DNA of 64,000 nucleotides from Pirellulaceae bacterium (GTDB lineage: Bacteria > Planctomycetota > Planctomycetia > Pirellulales > Pirellulaceae), in assembly GCA_026004775.1 (NCBI GenBank), contig BPJU01000017.1, positions 1 through 64,000 of the forward strand. Direction: 5' to 3'. Under the pieces are notes generated by a model. The model was not told the DNA's origin. It worked only from the letters and a program-made list of their open reading frames with translations, and did not search any database. Made by a program: the position numbers and the translations under genes. This document shows, piece by piece, positions 22,451-34,235 of the stretch (position 1 is the stretch's first letter; each line of letters opens with the position of its first letter).

Positions 22451-22684
22451 GATTGCCAGGGCCACAGCAACAGCCGCCCAATTCTGAAGCCATTCGATGC
22501 GCAGCGGCACGTCCGGGTCTCGGGGAAATTACTGCGTCCCGAGGCTGGCAAATTGATCTGGACCGGCCCGGAAGAGTTGGTAGACTTCGCGACCGGCGCA
22601 TTCTCGGGATGCCGGATCTACCACAGGCGGTCGCCGGCCGGTAACAGGCCGCCCCGCGTTCGTCCGGACAAGGAGATTCGGAAC

Positions 22685-23299
22685 GTGCCACGTGCTGAGC
22701 TTCTAACCAATTGCCGCGGCGCCGGCCGTTTTTGGCTTTACCTCATGGTGTTCGCCTTCTCGTCCACGCTGACCGGATGGCAACCAGCCGCAAAGTCACT
22801 CAGGGCACAACCGGCACCACAAACTGCCGGCGGCGACGGAGCCATCGATCGGTGGCTGCGATCTGTGCCACAACACCACGTCGCACCAGCTTCTTTCCTG
22901 GACATCACCCCAGGCCGTACCCGCCGCGATGAACTGCAAGCCTGGCAGGTGTGGGGGCAAGCCTGTCAACTGTCCGGCTTGAGCACGCAGGAAGAGGTTC
23001 AACAATGGGTCGAGCGGTTATTGGCGGTAAGGGAGAATCCGGACGAGTTGGCGGGGGTGGTTGCGCTTCTGATGGGCTATGGCGAGGCGGAGTTGGAGAG
23101 GCTGCGCGGGGTGTTGGAGCGGGTGCGGTTGCGGGTAGCTGATGTGATACGGACGGGCGAGGCGTGGGTGCGCAATCCGCGGAGGACCGCCAAGGAGTTG
23201 TTGGGGTTTAATGATTGGGTGAGGCGGCGGCGGGCAGTGTTGCGTAGGCAGCGCGAGGAGCGGGCAGGTTCGGACGAGAATCGGTTTGACTCGAGTTAG
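22685..23299 (+). CDS. chimeric gene at duplication junction: TPR-protein N-terminus fused to RAYT-like C-terminus
   Basis: A 204-codon frame created by the tandem duplication. Residues 1-87 equal the start of the TPR protein gene of copy B (31453 onward), including its AAGGAG ribosome site, GTG start and signal-peptide-like segment LYLMVFAFSSTLTGWQ. Residues 88-204 equal residues 429-545 of the RAYT-like protein with one Glu-to-Gln change visible. The fusion point falls exactly between codons at 22945/22946. It is driven by the GAPDH operon context, so it could be expressed and exported. Function unknown; it may be an accident. Confidence 0.9.
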   Translation: MPRAELLTNCRGAGRFWLYLMVFAFSSTLTGWQPAAKSLRAQPAPQTAGGDGAIDRWLRSVPQHHVAPASFLDITPGRTRRDELQAWQVWGQACQLSGLSTQEEVQQWVERLLAVRENPDELAGVVALLMGYGEAELERLRGVLERVRLRVADVIRTGEAWVRNPRRTAKELLGFNDWVRRRRAVLRRQREERAGSDENRFDSS

Positions 23300-23551
23300 T
23301 ATCGTGTGGTGGATGAAAATTCACTTTTTCGGAAGCTTTTTTAGCAGCCCGGAAGGGGTTGCTGGGTGAGAGTCTTGTCTGAGGTGGCTCGTAGGAACCA
23401 GTAATTGGTCTTTTGGGCTTCTCCTTGAGGCTTTTCTGAGCGGTGTAGTGGCTTTCGGGGCGAACACGCGCCCGGGAACTACCGATATTGTCTAATGGCA
23501 CAATCCGCAATTAGGGTGGTATCGGTTCGCGGCCCCGCCGGCAAAACCGCA

Positions 23552-23659
23552 GTGCCTGGCACCAGGCTTTTGGCGGTAACGGTAGTGCCTGGCACCACTT
23601 TTTCTGGTTGGCGCAGTGCCTGGCACCACGTTTGGCCCGCGGACTGGAGTGTCTGGCAC
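23552..23659. repeat. array of four GTGCCTGGCAC palindromes, copy B
   Basis: The same four units as in copy A, at 23552, 23585, 23616 and 23649 (the last GTGTCTGGCAC). The palindromes are conserved while the spacer before the last one has lost 3 bp relative to copy A. Confidence 0.8.
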
Positions 23660-24073
23660 CCCTGTTTCGTCGTGGCTCGGTCGTCGGCGTGCCCAGGACA
23701 AACTCCACACGCCGTCGCCCGCTTCTTCTGCGAAACCAGACCCGGGAATTCCCTTCATCCGTTCCGGCGACCACGGCCCTGGCCAGCTCTCGCTTCGTCC
23801 CAGAATCCAGACTCCGAACCTCCGCGTTAACACAAAGTCAACAATTGGTCCTTTGATCTGAACGACCACGGCACGGTGTCGACTGGCAAATGACCACGTC
23901 GCACGTCCACGGCACACTAAAATCCTTGTAACCGGAAACTGTGCTGTGACGAAGCATCAGGCCCAGCGGCAATCCTACTATGTCTCGCGAAGCGGCCATC
24001 GCACGGCAACCGGCCTCGGGCGCTGAAAATCGTTTTCCGATTGCTGGTCCATCGCCCACCTTCCGGACGACCG

Positions 24074-25059
24074 TCAGCGCCGCTGGGAATAGCCGATACC
24101 CACGAAAAAATCATCGGCGGACTTGTTCAAGCCTAAACCGGCCCGAATATCCCATTGAGTATCATCGTTAACCAGTGAAGTAAAACCTCCGTCCAGAAAA
24201 TGGTCGGAGCGATCTTGCTGATCGCCGTCGGTGTGCAACACGAAATACTCGAAGAAACCACCCACACGTTCGGTAAAGGCCCAGCCCGTCGTCACGGACT
24301 GATGGAAAACAATCTGTTGGTCCCGAAACGAAAACTCTCCCAGCGGCAACGAAACCAGCACCAACTCGCTGCCGGTTTGAGCCCCGCTGGAACCGGCGAT
24401 TGACCATCTTTCGGTGATATCCCACCCGTAAAGCCAGTTTACTCCCGATTCCAGATGGCGATGTGAGAAAGCGCGCGCCCCGGTGGGAACTCCCAATTGC
24501 AGGATCACCGCCGACTCGGGCCACCAACGTTGCTGCTGGCTGAGTGCCAGCTTGACTCCTACCACCATATCCTCCGCACCGTCGATCGGTTCGCTCACTC
24601 CCCGGATTTCGTATTCTGCCAAAGATAAGTCCACGCCAGCCGGAATTCGATGTCGTCCGAAAAACCGTAGCGCACCAGAAGTTCCGGGGCCGTGTGTGCT
24701 CGGTGAATCACGCCGTCCTCCACGTCATACGTGAACGTATAACCGGTCTCGAACTGCACGCGACCTCGTGGCACTGTGGAACTGGCTTCCGTAAAGTCAG
24801 GCCTGTCCGTGGCGATCGGTTCGCCCTGGGCTAGATCTTGCCCGCGTACAATCCGATTCAGGGTGTCCAGGCCGTCCGGGTGAGAATTCCCCATCTCCCC
24901 CGAATACCACACGGCGCGTTCCTCGGACACTACCCGTTCGCACAACGCCTGTGCAAAGATCCTCCCTTCCCATTCTCCCCACAACGACATCGGCGCCAAA
25001 ACCACCGTGATGGCTCGAAGGATGAGCTTCCCTCCTGTCGGACAGGTATGAGCGTACAT
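24074..25059 (-). pseudogene. outer-membrane transporter-like protein (PF13557 type), copy B, frameshifted
   Basis: Duplicate of 15303-16289. Here the frame after WTYLWQNTKS meets a stop because the junction near 24604 is one base short, whereas copy A is one base long. The rest (from VSEPIDGAEDMVVG to the end at 24074) is uninterrupted, including the site near 24176 where copy A lost a base. An in-frame ancestor would have had six bases between these parts, where A has seven and B five. Confidence 0.7.
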
Positions 25060-25369
25060 CGGTGAATACCCGGTATATCGAAACTTTTTTCTGCAAAAAG
25101 CACGGGGCGCGAACACCACAACTCCGCGACAGGAATTTGCCCTGCTGAATTGGATCGACAAAAATAGCATTTTTGTATGACAAAAATCGGCACGTTTGCT
25201 TTGGTTTTCGAGCTAAGATGGCAACGACTCAGCGACAAGTCGGCCAAAGGCGCTGGCTCATATAGGCAAGCCCATCCGACTTGCCACTCTTCTTGCCGCC
25301 GGTTGGGAGGCTCTGGAAGATACTTGCAGGTGCCAAGAGAACTGGGCCAGGCGGAAGCTGGTCGTATCG

Positions 25370-26086
25370 CTATTCTATTGGGCCAACCATTTTGCGGTGA
25401 AATTCTTCGGGAAACGCTCCGGTTTGCAAAAAGGCGGATGTGGCGCGAGCCGCTTGCCGGCTGACGAGCAACCCGGAATGGATGGTACGAATAACGATCA
25501 TTTGAACGGGGCGATTCAACCGCAGCGAGTCGGGGGGGACCAGCAGGTCGAATTCGGCGGCAATAATACCCACCTCGATAGGTGGGGGAACATCAGCCAG
25601 GCGGCGAACCCAACTACCGGGCTCATCAGACAACTGCCCAATCGGTGGAAGCCATTTTTCCACGAACCGGCGCACGTGCCGCGCCACGTGTGAGCCTTGG
25701 TTGGGGGGAGCGAGCATGACAAAGCGCTGAAATTTTTCTGTGGGCAGTTGGGTCAGCGCGTAGCGAATCAGCAGGTTTCCCATACTGTGCCCAACCAAAT
25801 GGATACGAGGCACATCGTCACGGTCGGCCAGCGTTTTTAGATAATCGCGTAGTTGGTCGGCTGACTGGTGAATTGGCTGCCAGAGACTTTTGTATCCCCA
25901 GGTAACGGCACGGAATCCGGCGCGCCTTAGATGGCGAGCCAGGGGCGCAAGGAGCACACGATGGGAGGCCAACCCGTGGACGAGCAGTACCCATTCGGGG
26001 CGCGATTGCGGGCCGGTCGACGAAGGCGTCAACTCCCATGAAGGAGTATTTCGGCTGCCCGGCTGATGCTGGTCCCGATGTGGCAT
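25370..26086 (-). CDS. alpha/beta hydrolase (lipase-like), copy B
   Basis: Identical in protein sequence to the hydrolase at 16600-17316, with the GHSMG nucleophile elbow. It starts 4 nt after the stop of the second lactate permease copy and shares its transcript. Confidence 0.85.
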   Translation of the reverse strand: MPHRDQHQPGSRNTPSWELTPSSTGPQSRPEWVLLVHGLASHRVLLAPLARHLRRAGFRAVTWGYKSLWQPIHQSADQLRDYLKTLADRDDVPRIHLVGHSMGNLLIRYALTQLPTEKFQRFVMLAPPNQGSHVARHVRRFVEKWLPPIGQLSDEPGSWVRRLADVPPPIEVGIIAAEFDLLVPPDSLRLNRPVQMIVIRTIHSGLLVSRQAARATSAFLQTGAFPEEFHRKMVGPIE

Positions 26087-26090
26087 TCCG

Positions 26091-27911
26091 CTATCCCTCC
26101 GGTTGCGAAACGGGCTGGTATGCCGGGCGTTTGCGGGCCGAAACGGCCAGCACGATCAGCCAGAGGCCGATTACCAGCGCCAGCGGGATGCTGGCGAGAA
26201 GCCCATGTGTCGGGTACCACACGATGGCAAATCCGATCGCTCCGGGCACCGATGCGTAATAAGCAAACGGAAGCAGTGTCTTGCGGATGACTTGTCCTTC
26301 TTTGCCCAGCAATCCAACGACGGCCGAGGCAGCCACCACGTTGTGCACGCAGATCATGTTACCGGCGGCTCCGCCCACGGCCTGCAGCGCCACTATCCAG
26401 CCCGGATCCACTCCCAACCGCATGCCCATACCGAACTGGAAAAGAGCGAACATCATATTGCTGACCGTATTGCTACCGGCCACGAAGGCTCCCAAGCCTC
26501 CCACCAGAGGTGCCAGAAGCGGCCATGCCGGCCCCACCAATTCGGCCATTCCGTTGGCCAGAGCAATCGGCATCTTGGGATAACCACTCGTGCCATCGCT
26601 ATGGATGAATACTTGGACCATCGGTACGGTGAACAGGAGCGCTGTCGAGGCAGCCAGCGTGGTGCGAGCCGCTTTCGTAAAACAGTTCTGGATCTGCTGC
26701 CAGGAAAAGCCCGATGCAAGAGCGGTCAACAACGACACGACGACGAACACGGTTCCGGGCGAGTAGGCCCACTCGAATCGGGCATCGATTCCCGAGCCAA
26801 ACAAATTCGGAAGTTGCCATGTCCATTGCCGCAGCCACGCCTGGAGACTGTCTTGGGGAGAGCCGGTAAGTGACACGCGGTTCCAGCGAGTCAGCACCAG
26901 CAGCAATCCGACTGCCAAGTACGGTCCCCAGGCTCGTAAGGGGTGCATCGAAGGTCGAACCGAAGATCGTTCGGCGGGTTGCCAAAGCCCGATCCATTCG
27001 GCGGGCCATCTGCCCGGCGGTTCGAACTCCCAGGGTGCCCCTCGCGGCAAGAGCCAACCTTGGCGGCATGCCCAGCTGACAACGGCAAGTCCGATCAAGC
27101 CTCCGAACAAGGAGGGGAACTCCGGTCCCAGCACCAAGGCGACCAACAGATAGGGGAGGGTCATCGCCACCGCGGCAAACAGGGCAAACGGCCATACTTC
27201 CAGACCGTCGCGTATCGAGCGCCGGGGGCCGAAAAAGCGAGTCATCGTGGCGACCAACACCAGCGGTACGAGGGTGCCGGTGACCGCGTGCAGGATTGCC
27301 ACTCGTCCGCCCAACAAGCTCAGCAGCGGATAATCGTTATCCGTGGGCAGTTGAAATGCCCGCGCATATTCGACGACTTCAGGAGCGTTCCGTAGACCCT
27401 CGCGCACACCGAGCAGAATCGGTGTTCCCACAGCACCGAACGATACCGGGGTGCTCTGGATGATCATACCGGCCACCACGGCGGCCATCGGCGGAAAGCC
27501 CAGCCCCACCATCAGCGGCACGGCTACAGCCGCCGGAGTCCCGAACCCCGATGCACCCTCCATGAACGCGCCGAACAGCCAAGCAATGAGGATCACTTGG
27601 ATACGGCGGTCGGGAGTTACGTGACCTAACCGGTGGCGTATCGTGGCCAGAGCGCCACTCTCTTCCAGCGTATTCAAGAGCAGGATGGCACCGAAGATGA
27701 TATACAGCAGTGACAGGGCCACAATCAAACCATTGACCGTGGCGGCGGCGATGCGCTGAGGGGCGACCTGCCAGATCGCCCAGGCCAACAGCAGAACCAC
27801 CAAGTACGAACACGGCATGGCTCGACTGGCCGGCCAGCGCAAACCGACCAGCAGCAGTGCTACGACTGCAATCGGTCCAAGCGCCAGCAAAGCCAGCAGT
27901 CCATCCGACAA
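26091..27911 (-). CDS. lctP: L-lactate permease (LctP family), copy B
   Basis: Identical in protein sequence to the permease at 17321-19141; the same TTG start with CGGGAG site is present. The second copy doubles the gene dose of lactate uptake, a possible selective reason for keeping the duplication. Confidence 0.93.
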   Translation of the reverse strand: MSDGLLALLALGPIAVVALLLVGLRWPASRAMPCSYLVVLLLAWAIWQVAPQRIAAATVNGLIVALSLLYIIFGAILLLNTLEESGALATIRHRLGHVTPDRRIQVILIAWLFGAFMEGASGFGTPAAVAVPLMVGLGFPPMAAVVAGMIIQSTPVSFGAVGTPILLGVREGLRNAPEVVEYARAFQLPTDNDYPLLSLLGGRVAILHAVTGTLVPLVLVATMTRFFGPRRSIRDGLEVWPFALFAAVAMTLPYLLVALVLGPEFPSLFGGLIGLAVVSWACRQGWLLPRGAPWEFEPPGRWPAEWIGLWQPAERSSVRPSMHPLRAWGPYLAVGLLLVLTRWNRVSLTGSPQDSLQAWLRQWTWQLPNLFGSGIDARFEWAYSPGTVFVVVSLLTALASGFSWQQIQNCFTKAARTTLAASTALLFTVPMVQVFIHSDGTSGYPKMPIALANGMAELVGPAWPLLAPLVGGLGAFVAGSNTVSNMMFALFQFGMGMRLGVDPGWIVALQAVGGAAGNMICVHNVVAASAVVGLLGKEGQVIRKTLLPFAYYASVPGAIGFAIVWYPTHGLLASIPLALVIGLWLIVLAVSARKRPAYQPVSQPEG

Positions 27912-28148
27912 TGCTCGAACCTCCCGGCACCCCACTCTTACCAACGGCCGTCATTATACCGGTTTGTCAAAGCTCGATAACCGCTCACTTCGTTCAACAG
28001 CCACACGTCAAAGTCGTTCTTATTCGTCCCGGCAACAAACCGGCTCGGGAACCTACGACAAGCGCGCATCTGGACCGGCACTGCGGCATCGAGTAGGCTG
28101 ACAACAGTAACCGATAGAGATCGCCGCAGTTTGACGAGGGATGTGCAG

Positions 28149-29048
28149 ATGAGAAGTTACCGGGTGTGGGTGTTGCTAACCATGTTGGCCGCAGTGTTGG
28201 CTTGGCAGCGGGAGCTGTACGGGCAGCCGCCGCTTAAGGCACTGATCGTCGACGGGCAGAATAATCACGGCGTCTGGCCCAAGACTTCCCAAATGATGAA
28301 GGCCTACTTGGAAAAGACCGGCTTGTTCTCTGTAGACATTGCCCGTACCAAACCTCAAGGTGTCGACCCGGATTTCCAGCCCAGGTTCTCCGATTACCAC
28401 GTCGTCGTTTCCAATTACAACGGAGCCCCTTGGCCGGAAAAGACTCGGCAGGCTTTTGTCGAATATGTGCGCAACGGAGGCGGCTTTGTGGTTGTCCATG
28501 CCGCCAACAACGCCTTTCCGGATTGGCCCGAATACAACCAGATCATTGGGCTGGGCGGATGGGGTGGACGCAATGAAAAATCCGGGCCCTATGTGTATGT
28601 GGATGAGCAAGGTGGCATCGTGCGGGATACTCGACCCGGGCCCGGCGGTCACCACGGCTCACAGCACCCGTTCTTGATCGTGGTCCGCGACCAGCAACAT
28701 CCTATCACGCAAGGTATGCCCGCAGCATGGATGCATGCTCAGGATGAGTTATACGATTTTCTTCGAGGTCCGGCCGAGAACATGCACGTACTGGCTACCG
28801 CCTACGCCGACCCGAAGTACGGTGGCTCGGGGCGTCATGAGCCGATGTTGATGGTTATTCATTATGGTAAAGGCCGCGTTTTTCACACCCCTATGGGCCA
28901 CGGCGATTATTCCCAGGAGTGTGTCGGGTTCATCGTTAGTTTTCAGCGGGGAGCCGAGTGGGCAGCGACCGGCAAGGTAACGCAGCCGCTTCCCGATGAT
29001 TTCCCCACCGCAGACAAGGTGGTACAAAGAAAATTCGCTGAGCGATAG
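28149..29048 (+). CDS. ThuA-domain secreted protein, copy B
   Basis: Identical in protein sequence to copy A at 19379-20278, with a silent change in the last codons (ttt/ttc, Phe). The intergenic region just after its stop is one of the few places where the copies clearly differ. Confidence 0.88.
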   Translation: MRSYRVWVLLTMLAAVLAWQRELYGQPPLKALIVDGQNNHGVWPKTSQMMKAYLEKTGLFSVDIARTKPQGVDPDFQPRFSDYHVVVSNYNGAPWPEKTRQAFVEYVRNGGGFVVVHAANNAFPDWPEYNQIIGLGGWGGRNEKSGPYVYVDEQGGIVRDTRPGPGGHHGSQHPFLIVVRDQQHPITQGMPAAWMHAQDELYDFLRGPAENMHVLATAYADPKYGGSGRHEPMLMVIHYGKGRVFHTPMGHGDYSQECVGFIVSFQRGAEWAATGKVTQPLPDDFPTADKVVQRKFAER

Positions 29049-29139
29049 CGGCGGGCGCGCTGCCTGCTTCCGGTACGTGGCCGGATCGACAGCCGCTGAA
29101 ACGCCACACGCTATTCGCGGAGAAATAGGGACCTGGGCC

Positions 29140-29952
29140 ATGACGCACGTCACGACACGCCGCAGTTTTTTCGATGGATCACGGCGCGGACCATGGTTAT
29201 GCCTGATCGTTGCGGCCGGCACGCTTTGCGCTACCGTTCCCACCATGGGCCAGGAACTTCAGCGAGAAGCATTCCATCTGGAAGGTAAACTCCAACGCTT
29301 GGCCCCCGGGCTACTTCAAGTAGCCGATGAGCAGGGTAATGTTTGGTTGGTGAAAATCGAAGCGAACCCGCGGGACGTATCGTTTTCCGCCACAGCCGCG
29401 CCTGAGTGGCTGGGGCCGGGAATGTGGGTGCGTTTTTCGGCCGTGCTCGACCAGCGATTGCAGGCACAAGAGCCCGTCAAGGAACTGACGGTTTTCACTC
29501 CTCTTGACCCATCCCAACTGGGTATCATCCCTCAAGTCTCGTTAGGCAAAGAGATCTTCGCGCCGCCGGAACCGCAAAGCGATCAGACGAACAAACCGCA
29601 GTTGTGCCTGGTGGCCGGACGGCTGGTGGGAATGGCCCGAGGGAAAACGACGCGCGTGTCAGTGTTGGCTGGTACCAATACCCTAACGGTAAACTTGGCC
29701 GAGCCAGCCAAAATTATTGTGGAAGTCTCGGATCTATCATGGGCCAAGCCGGGTGACAAAGTGGTTCTGGACGGATGGTACTATCCGATGATTCCTGGAC
29801 GAGCCATAGCGAACCGCATTTCGGTGAGCGCATCGGCAGAACTGGCCCCGGCTCGCACTCGTCCCGCCAGGCGCCCCAGAGCTTCCGAGTCCCCGCGGGT
29901 GCCGCAACAACCCGAATCATCGGACCCGAATGCGGCGCCACCCCCAGGCTAA
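29140..29952 (+). CDS. secreted protein of unknown function, copy B
   Basis: Same 270-residue product as copy A (20372-21184). The differing upstream sequence opens a longer in-frame extension in this copy (to 28996), but the shared ATG directly before the signal peptide is the better start. Confidence 0.7.
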   Translation: MTHVTTRRSFFDGSRRGPWLCLIVAAGTLCATVPTMGQELQREAFHLEGKLQRLAPGLLQVADEQGNVWLVKIEANPRDVSFSATAAPEWLGPGMWVRFSAVLDQRLQAQEPVKELTVFTPLDPSQLGIIPQVSLGKEIFAPPEPQSDQTNKPQLCLVAGRLVGMARGKTTRVSVLAGTNTLTVNLAEPAKIIVEVSDLSWAKPGDKVVLDGWYYPMIPGRAIANRISVSASAELAPARTRPARRPRASESPRVPQQPESSDPNAAPPPG

Positions 29953-30026
29953 CGGCCGTATTTCCGCCCCAACATCAAATCCAGATCTTCACGGTCTGTC
30001 CACGTGAAGGCCGTTTTTGCAAGTAG

Positions 30027-30055
30027 TTGTCGAAGGGGGCGGTCAAGCTTATAAT
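30027..30055 (+). promoter_or_regulatory. sigma70-like promoter of GAPDH, copy B
   Basis: TTGTCG at 30027-30032, 17-bp spacer, TATAAT at 30050-30055; identical to copy A. Confidence 0.6.
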
Positions 30056-30090
30056 CGGGCGAACGCGAATGGATTTCCCATTGTGTTTGA

Positions 30091-31218
<1,128 letters not shown>

Positions 31219-31452
31219 GATTGCCAGGGCCACAGCAACAGCCGCCCAATTCTGAAGCCATTCGATGCGCAGCGGCACGTCCGGGTCTCGGGGAAATTAC
31301 TGCGTCCCGAGGCTGGCAAATTGATCTGGACCGGCCCGGAAGAGTTGGTAGACTTCGCGACCGGCGCATTCTCGGGATGCCGGATCTACCACAGGCGGTC
31401 GCCGGCCGGTAACAGGCCGCCCCGCGTTCGTCCGGACAAGGAGATTCGGAAC

Positions 31453-33337
31453 GTGCCACGTGCTGAGCTTCTAACCAATTGCCGCGGCGCCGGCCGTTTT
31501 TGGCTTTACCTCATGGTGTTCGCCTTCTCGTCCACGCTGACCGGATGGCAACCAGCCGCAAAGTCACTCAGGGCACAACCGGCACCACAAACTGCCGGCG
31601 GCGACGGAGCCATCGATCGGTGGCTGCGATCTGTGCCACAACACCACGTCGCACCAGCTTCTTTCCTGGACATCACCCCAGGCCGTACCCGCCGCGATGA
31701 ACTGCAAGCCTGGCTGGCGAAAACCTCCGGAGAAAAACCCGATCTGAATGCGGATCAATGGAAAGTGACCGTCGCCCCGTTCAAGAGTGTGGAAATCGTA
31801 TTCCGGCAACGGCATTGTCTCACAGGTGTCGGTGGAATTTCCGGAAGCAAAACCTTTTGAAGAAGTGCGCGATGAGCTTCGTCTTGCACGCTTCGTGTTG
31901 GTGGCCAATGACAGCCAACCCGGAACGGCTTCGTGGTTGGTGCCCGAGCGCGGAATGCGCCTGCGGTTGGAAGGAGAAACAGAACCGCTGCTGGTTCGAG
32001 GCATCGACCTGTACGAACCGCGCGCCGAAGATTTCGTGCTGCGTGCCTGGCGGAATGAAACGTTGCGGATAGCCGAAGCTCTGGCCGATCTGGAATACGC
32101 TTTACAGCAAGATCCCGCGGACAAATGGGCCTTGTTGGGATTGGCTCGAAGATGGGAACTGGTGGGCTATCCGGAACAGGCTGCGGCACGGCTGGCCGCC
32201 AGCGGCAGTCCTTCCCAATTGGTTCGTTTCGAGCAGGCACGGCTCCTGGCGATCAGTGGGTACGACTCCCAAGCGACGGCTCTGTTAGATCAAGCTTCAG
32301 TATCCGAGGATACGGCTCCGCTCTTGAAGTCGCTCTACGCTTTGGCCAAAGCCGAGGCTCTTGCGCGGACTCCCGCGAACGCCGCTCAGCAGGCCGCCTT
32401 GGCCGAATATGCGGCGGCTGTCGAGTGGTCACAAAAAGCGCTAGCCGGTAGTCGATTGTTGGAACGCTACTTGCTGCGCGACATACTGCTGGCAGCCTAT
32501 ACCGGGGCCGCTCGCGTCATTGCCGCGGGGCCTTTTCGTAACCGCGCCGAATCGGTCACTCGGTGGTTGCAACCAGCCGACCAGATGCTTGCCCACACGC
32601 AACACGCCGGAGACGCTTGGCTCACGGGGCGCGGTCGCCTGTGGGAGGCGCGTCTGGGGTGCTTCAGCGCGCTGAAGGATCCGGCGGTCGAGATTCCTTC
32701 CGAAATCCAAATCCAACAGTGGGTCGATCTTTTGCTTGCCCAGGGCGAGGATGCTTTCGGGGAACGCTCAGCCAAAACGTGGGGCGGACGAATCTGGCTG
32801 CGGGCGGCCGAGGCGGCTCTGGCCAACGGCGACATCGAACGTGCCAGCCGCGCCGCCCAACAAGCCGCGCTCCTGCTGGCCGACACCACGCAAAAACAGC
32901 CTCCCTATCCCCACGGTGAAACGTGGCTCGGGCAAACATACTACTTGCTGGGTGCCATCGAAGCCATCGGCCGGCGCAATCATGCAGCAGCCCTGAGATG
33001 GTACGACCGGGCTTTGCCTCTGCTGGAGGAACCGGCCGTCAGGATAGTGGGAATCCGATTGGTGGCTAATCAATGGGTGAGTATCGGCATCTCGTATTGG
33101 GAAACGGGCGACCAGCCGGCGGGCTTGCGCTACACCCAAAAAGGTTGGCAAATGCTGGAGGCTGCCATCCGGGACGGAAAATGCCCCGCCGAAGCTGCTC
33201 GCGTCGCCTGCCAAAACCTGGCCTACATGTACAAGACACTCGGTGATGCGGATAACGCCCAGCGGATGGCTGAACTGGCTCGCACCCTCGCTTCAGGCTC
33301 GACGCCCGCCCCCATGCCTGCCACCCCAATGCGGTGA
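31453..33337 (+). pseudogene. secreted TPR-like protein, one frameshift
   Basis: The GTG at 31453 has an AAGGAG site 9 nt upstream and begins a signal-peptide-bearing protein. The frame is lost at about 31797-31803, where one base appears to be missing: the ends KSVEIV and YSGNGIVSQVSVEF join well. The second part runs to 33337 and contains helical repeats with TPR character (ALADLEYALQQDPADKWALL, KTLGDADNAQRMAELA). The joined product is about 628 residues. It follows GAPDH on the same strand. Function unknown, probably a periplasmic or secreted scaffold. The single indel may be a sequencing error. Confidence 0.7.
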
Positions 33338-33490
33338 ATGTGGAACCATCGACATTCCTGGCGGGCCGTTCACGCACCGCCGATAGGTAATCTGCAATAA
33401 ATACCTGCTTTCGACGAATATTCCAGGGGGATAAACTGCGTGCTGGGAGGGGCAGGTGCCGCTTTGGAGGTGGGGAGGTGCCTTTTTGCC

Positions 33491-34096
33491 ATGACGACTA
33501 CACTGATCATTCTCGTGGTTGCTATTCCGCTGGTCGTGACGTTGTTGTTGGTGGTGTACGTCATCGCTGTGTACAACAACCTGGTGACGTTGCGTAACCG
33601 GTACAAGAACGCCTTTTCTCAGATCGATGTGCAGTTGAAACGCCGTTACGACCTGATTCCGAATCTGGTGGAGACGGCCAAGGGCTACATGAAACACGAG
33701 CGGGAGACGCTGGAGGCGGTCATCGCTGCTCGCAATGCGGCTTTGCAGGCCGTACAGGCCGTCGCCGGCCACGTTGGGGAACCTTCGGCGATGCGGGCCT
33801 TGGCGGCTGCGGAGGGTACTTTGGGGGGAGCGCTAGGTCGGTTGCTGGCCGTGATGGAGGCCTACCCGGACCTGAAAGCCAATCAGAACATGATGGCGTT
33901 GCAGGAGGAATTGACATCGACCGAGAACAAAGTGGCCTTTGCGCGGCAAGGTTACAACGATGCCGTCACGACGTACAATACGGCGCGCGAGCAGTTTCCG
34001 GCGGTGATCTTCGCCAACATGTTCGGCTTTCAAGAAGCTTCGCTGTGGGAGATCGAATCGCAGGCGGAGCGCCAGGCACCTCAGGTGAAGTTTTAG
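33491..34096 (+). CDS. lemA: LemA family protein
   Basis: A 201-residue LemA-type protein: one N-terminal transmembrane segment (TLIILVVAIPLVVTLLLVVY), then the hallmark NNLVTLRNRYKNAFSQIDVQ and LKRRYDLIPNLVETAKGY, followed by a coiled-coil helical bundle and the final FPAVIFANMFGF. The ATG at 33491 places the membrane segment at the very N-terminus. LemA proteins are commonly encoded next to HtpX-like proteases, as here, and may regulate membrane protein turnover, but their exact role is not established. Confidence 0.93.
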   Translation: MTTTLIILVVAIPLVVTLLLVVYVIAVYNNLVTLRNRYKNAFSQIDVQLKRRYDLIPNLVETAKGYMKHERETLEAVIAARNAALQAVQAVAGHVGEPSAMRALAAAEGTLGGALGRLLAVMEAYPDLKANQNMMALQEELTSTENKVAFARQGYNDAVTTYNTAREQFPAVIFANMFGFQEASLWEIESQAERQAPQVKF

Positions 34097-34097
34097 A

Positions 34098-34160
34098 GCC
34101 TATCCGAAAACCGATTCGCACACTGTTTATAACAGGACCAACGGCGGTTTTCGGATAGGC
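34098..34160. repeat. MITE-like inverted repeat (or hairpin) 1
   Basis: A 16-bp perfect inverted repeat: gcctatccgaaaaccg at 34098-34113 and its complement at 34145-34160, enclosing a smaller hairpin (ctgtt-tat-aacag). There is no T-run after it, so a terminator role is weak. A related, more degenerate element of the same size lies at 52863-52928. Confidence 0.65.
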
Positions 34161-34235
34161 AGTTAACGGCAGCCAGAAACGGTTCTCGACGTACGGCTGC
34201 GGCGGCTGATTGCTGAAGGTCGGTGGAGGCCGCGT

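Noticed and set aside
34098-34160. Hairpin after LemA considered as an intrinsic terminator
   Set aside because: No T-run follows on either strand and a related element exists elsewhere, so a MITE-like repeat is favoured.
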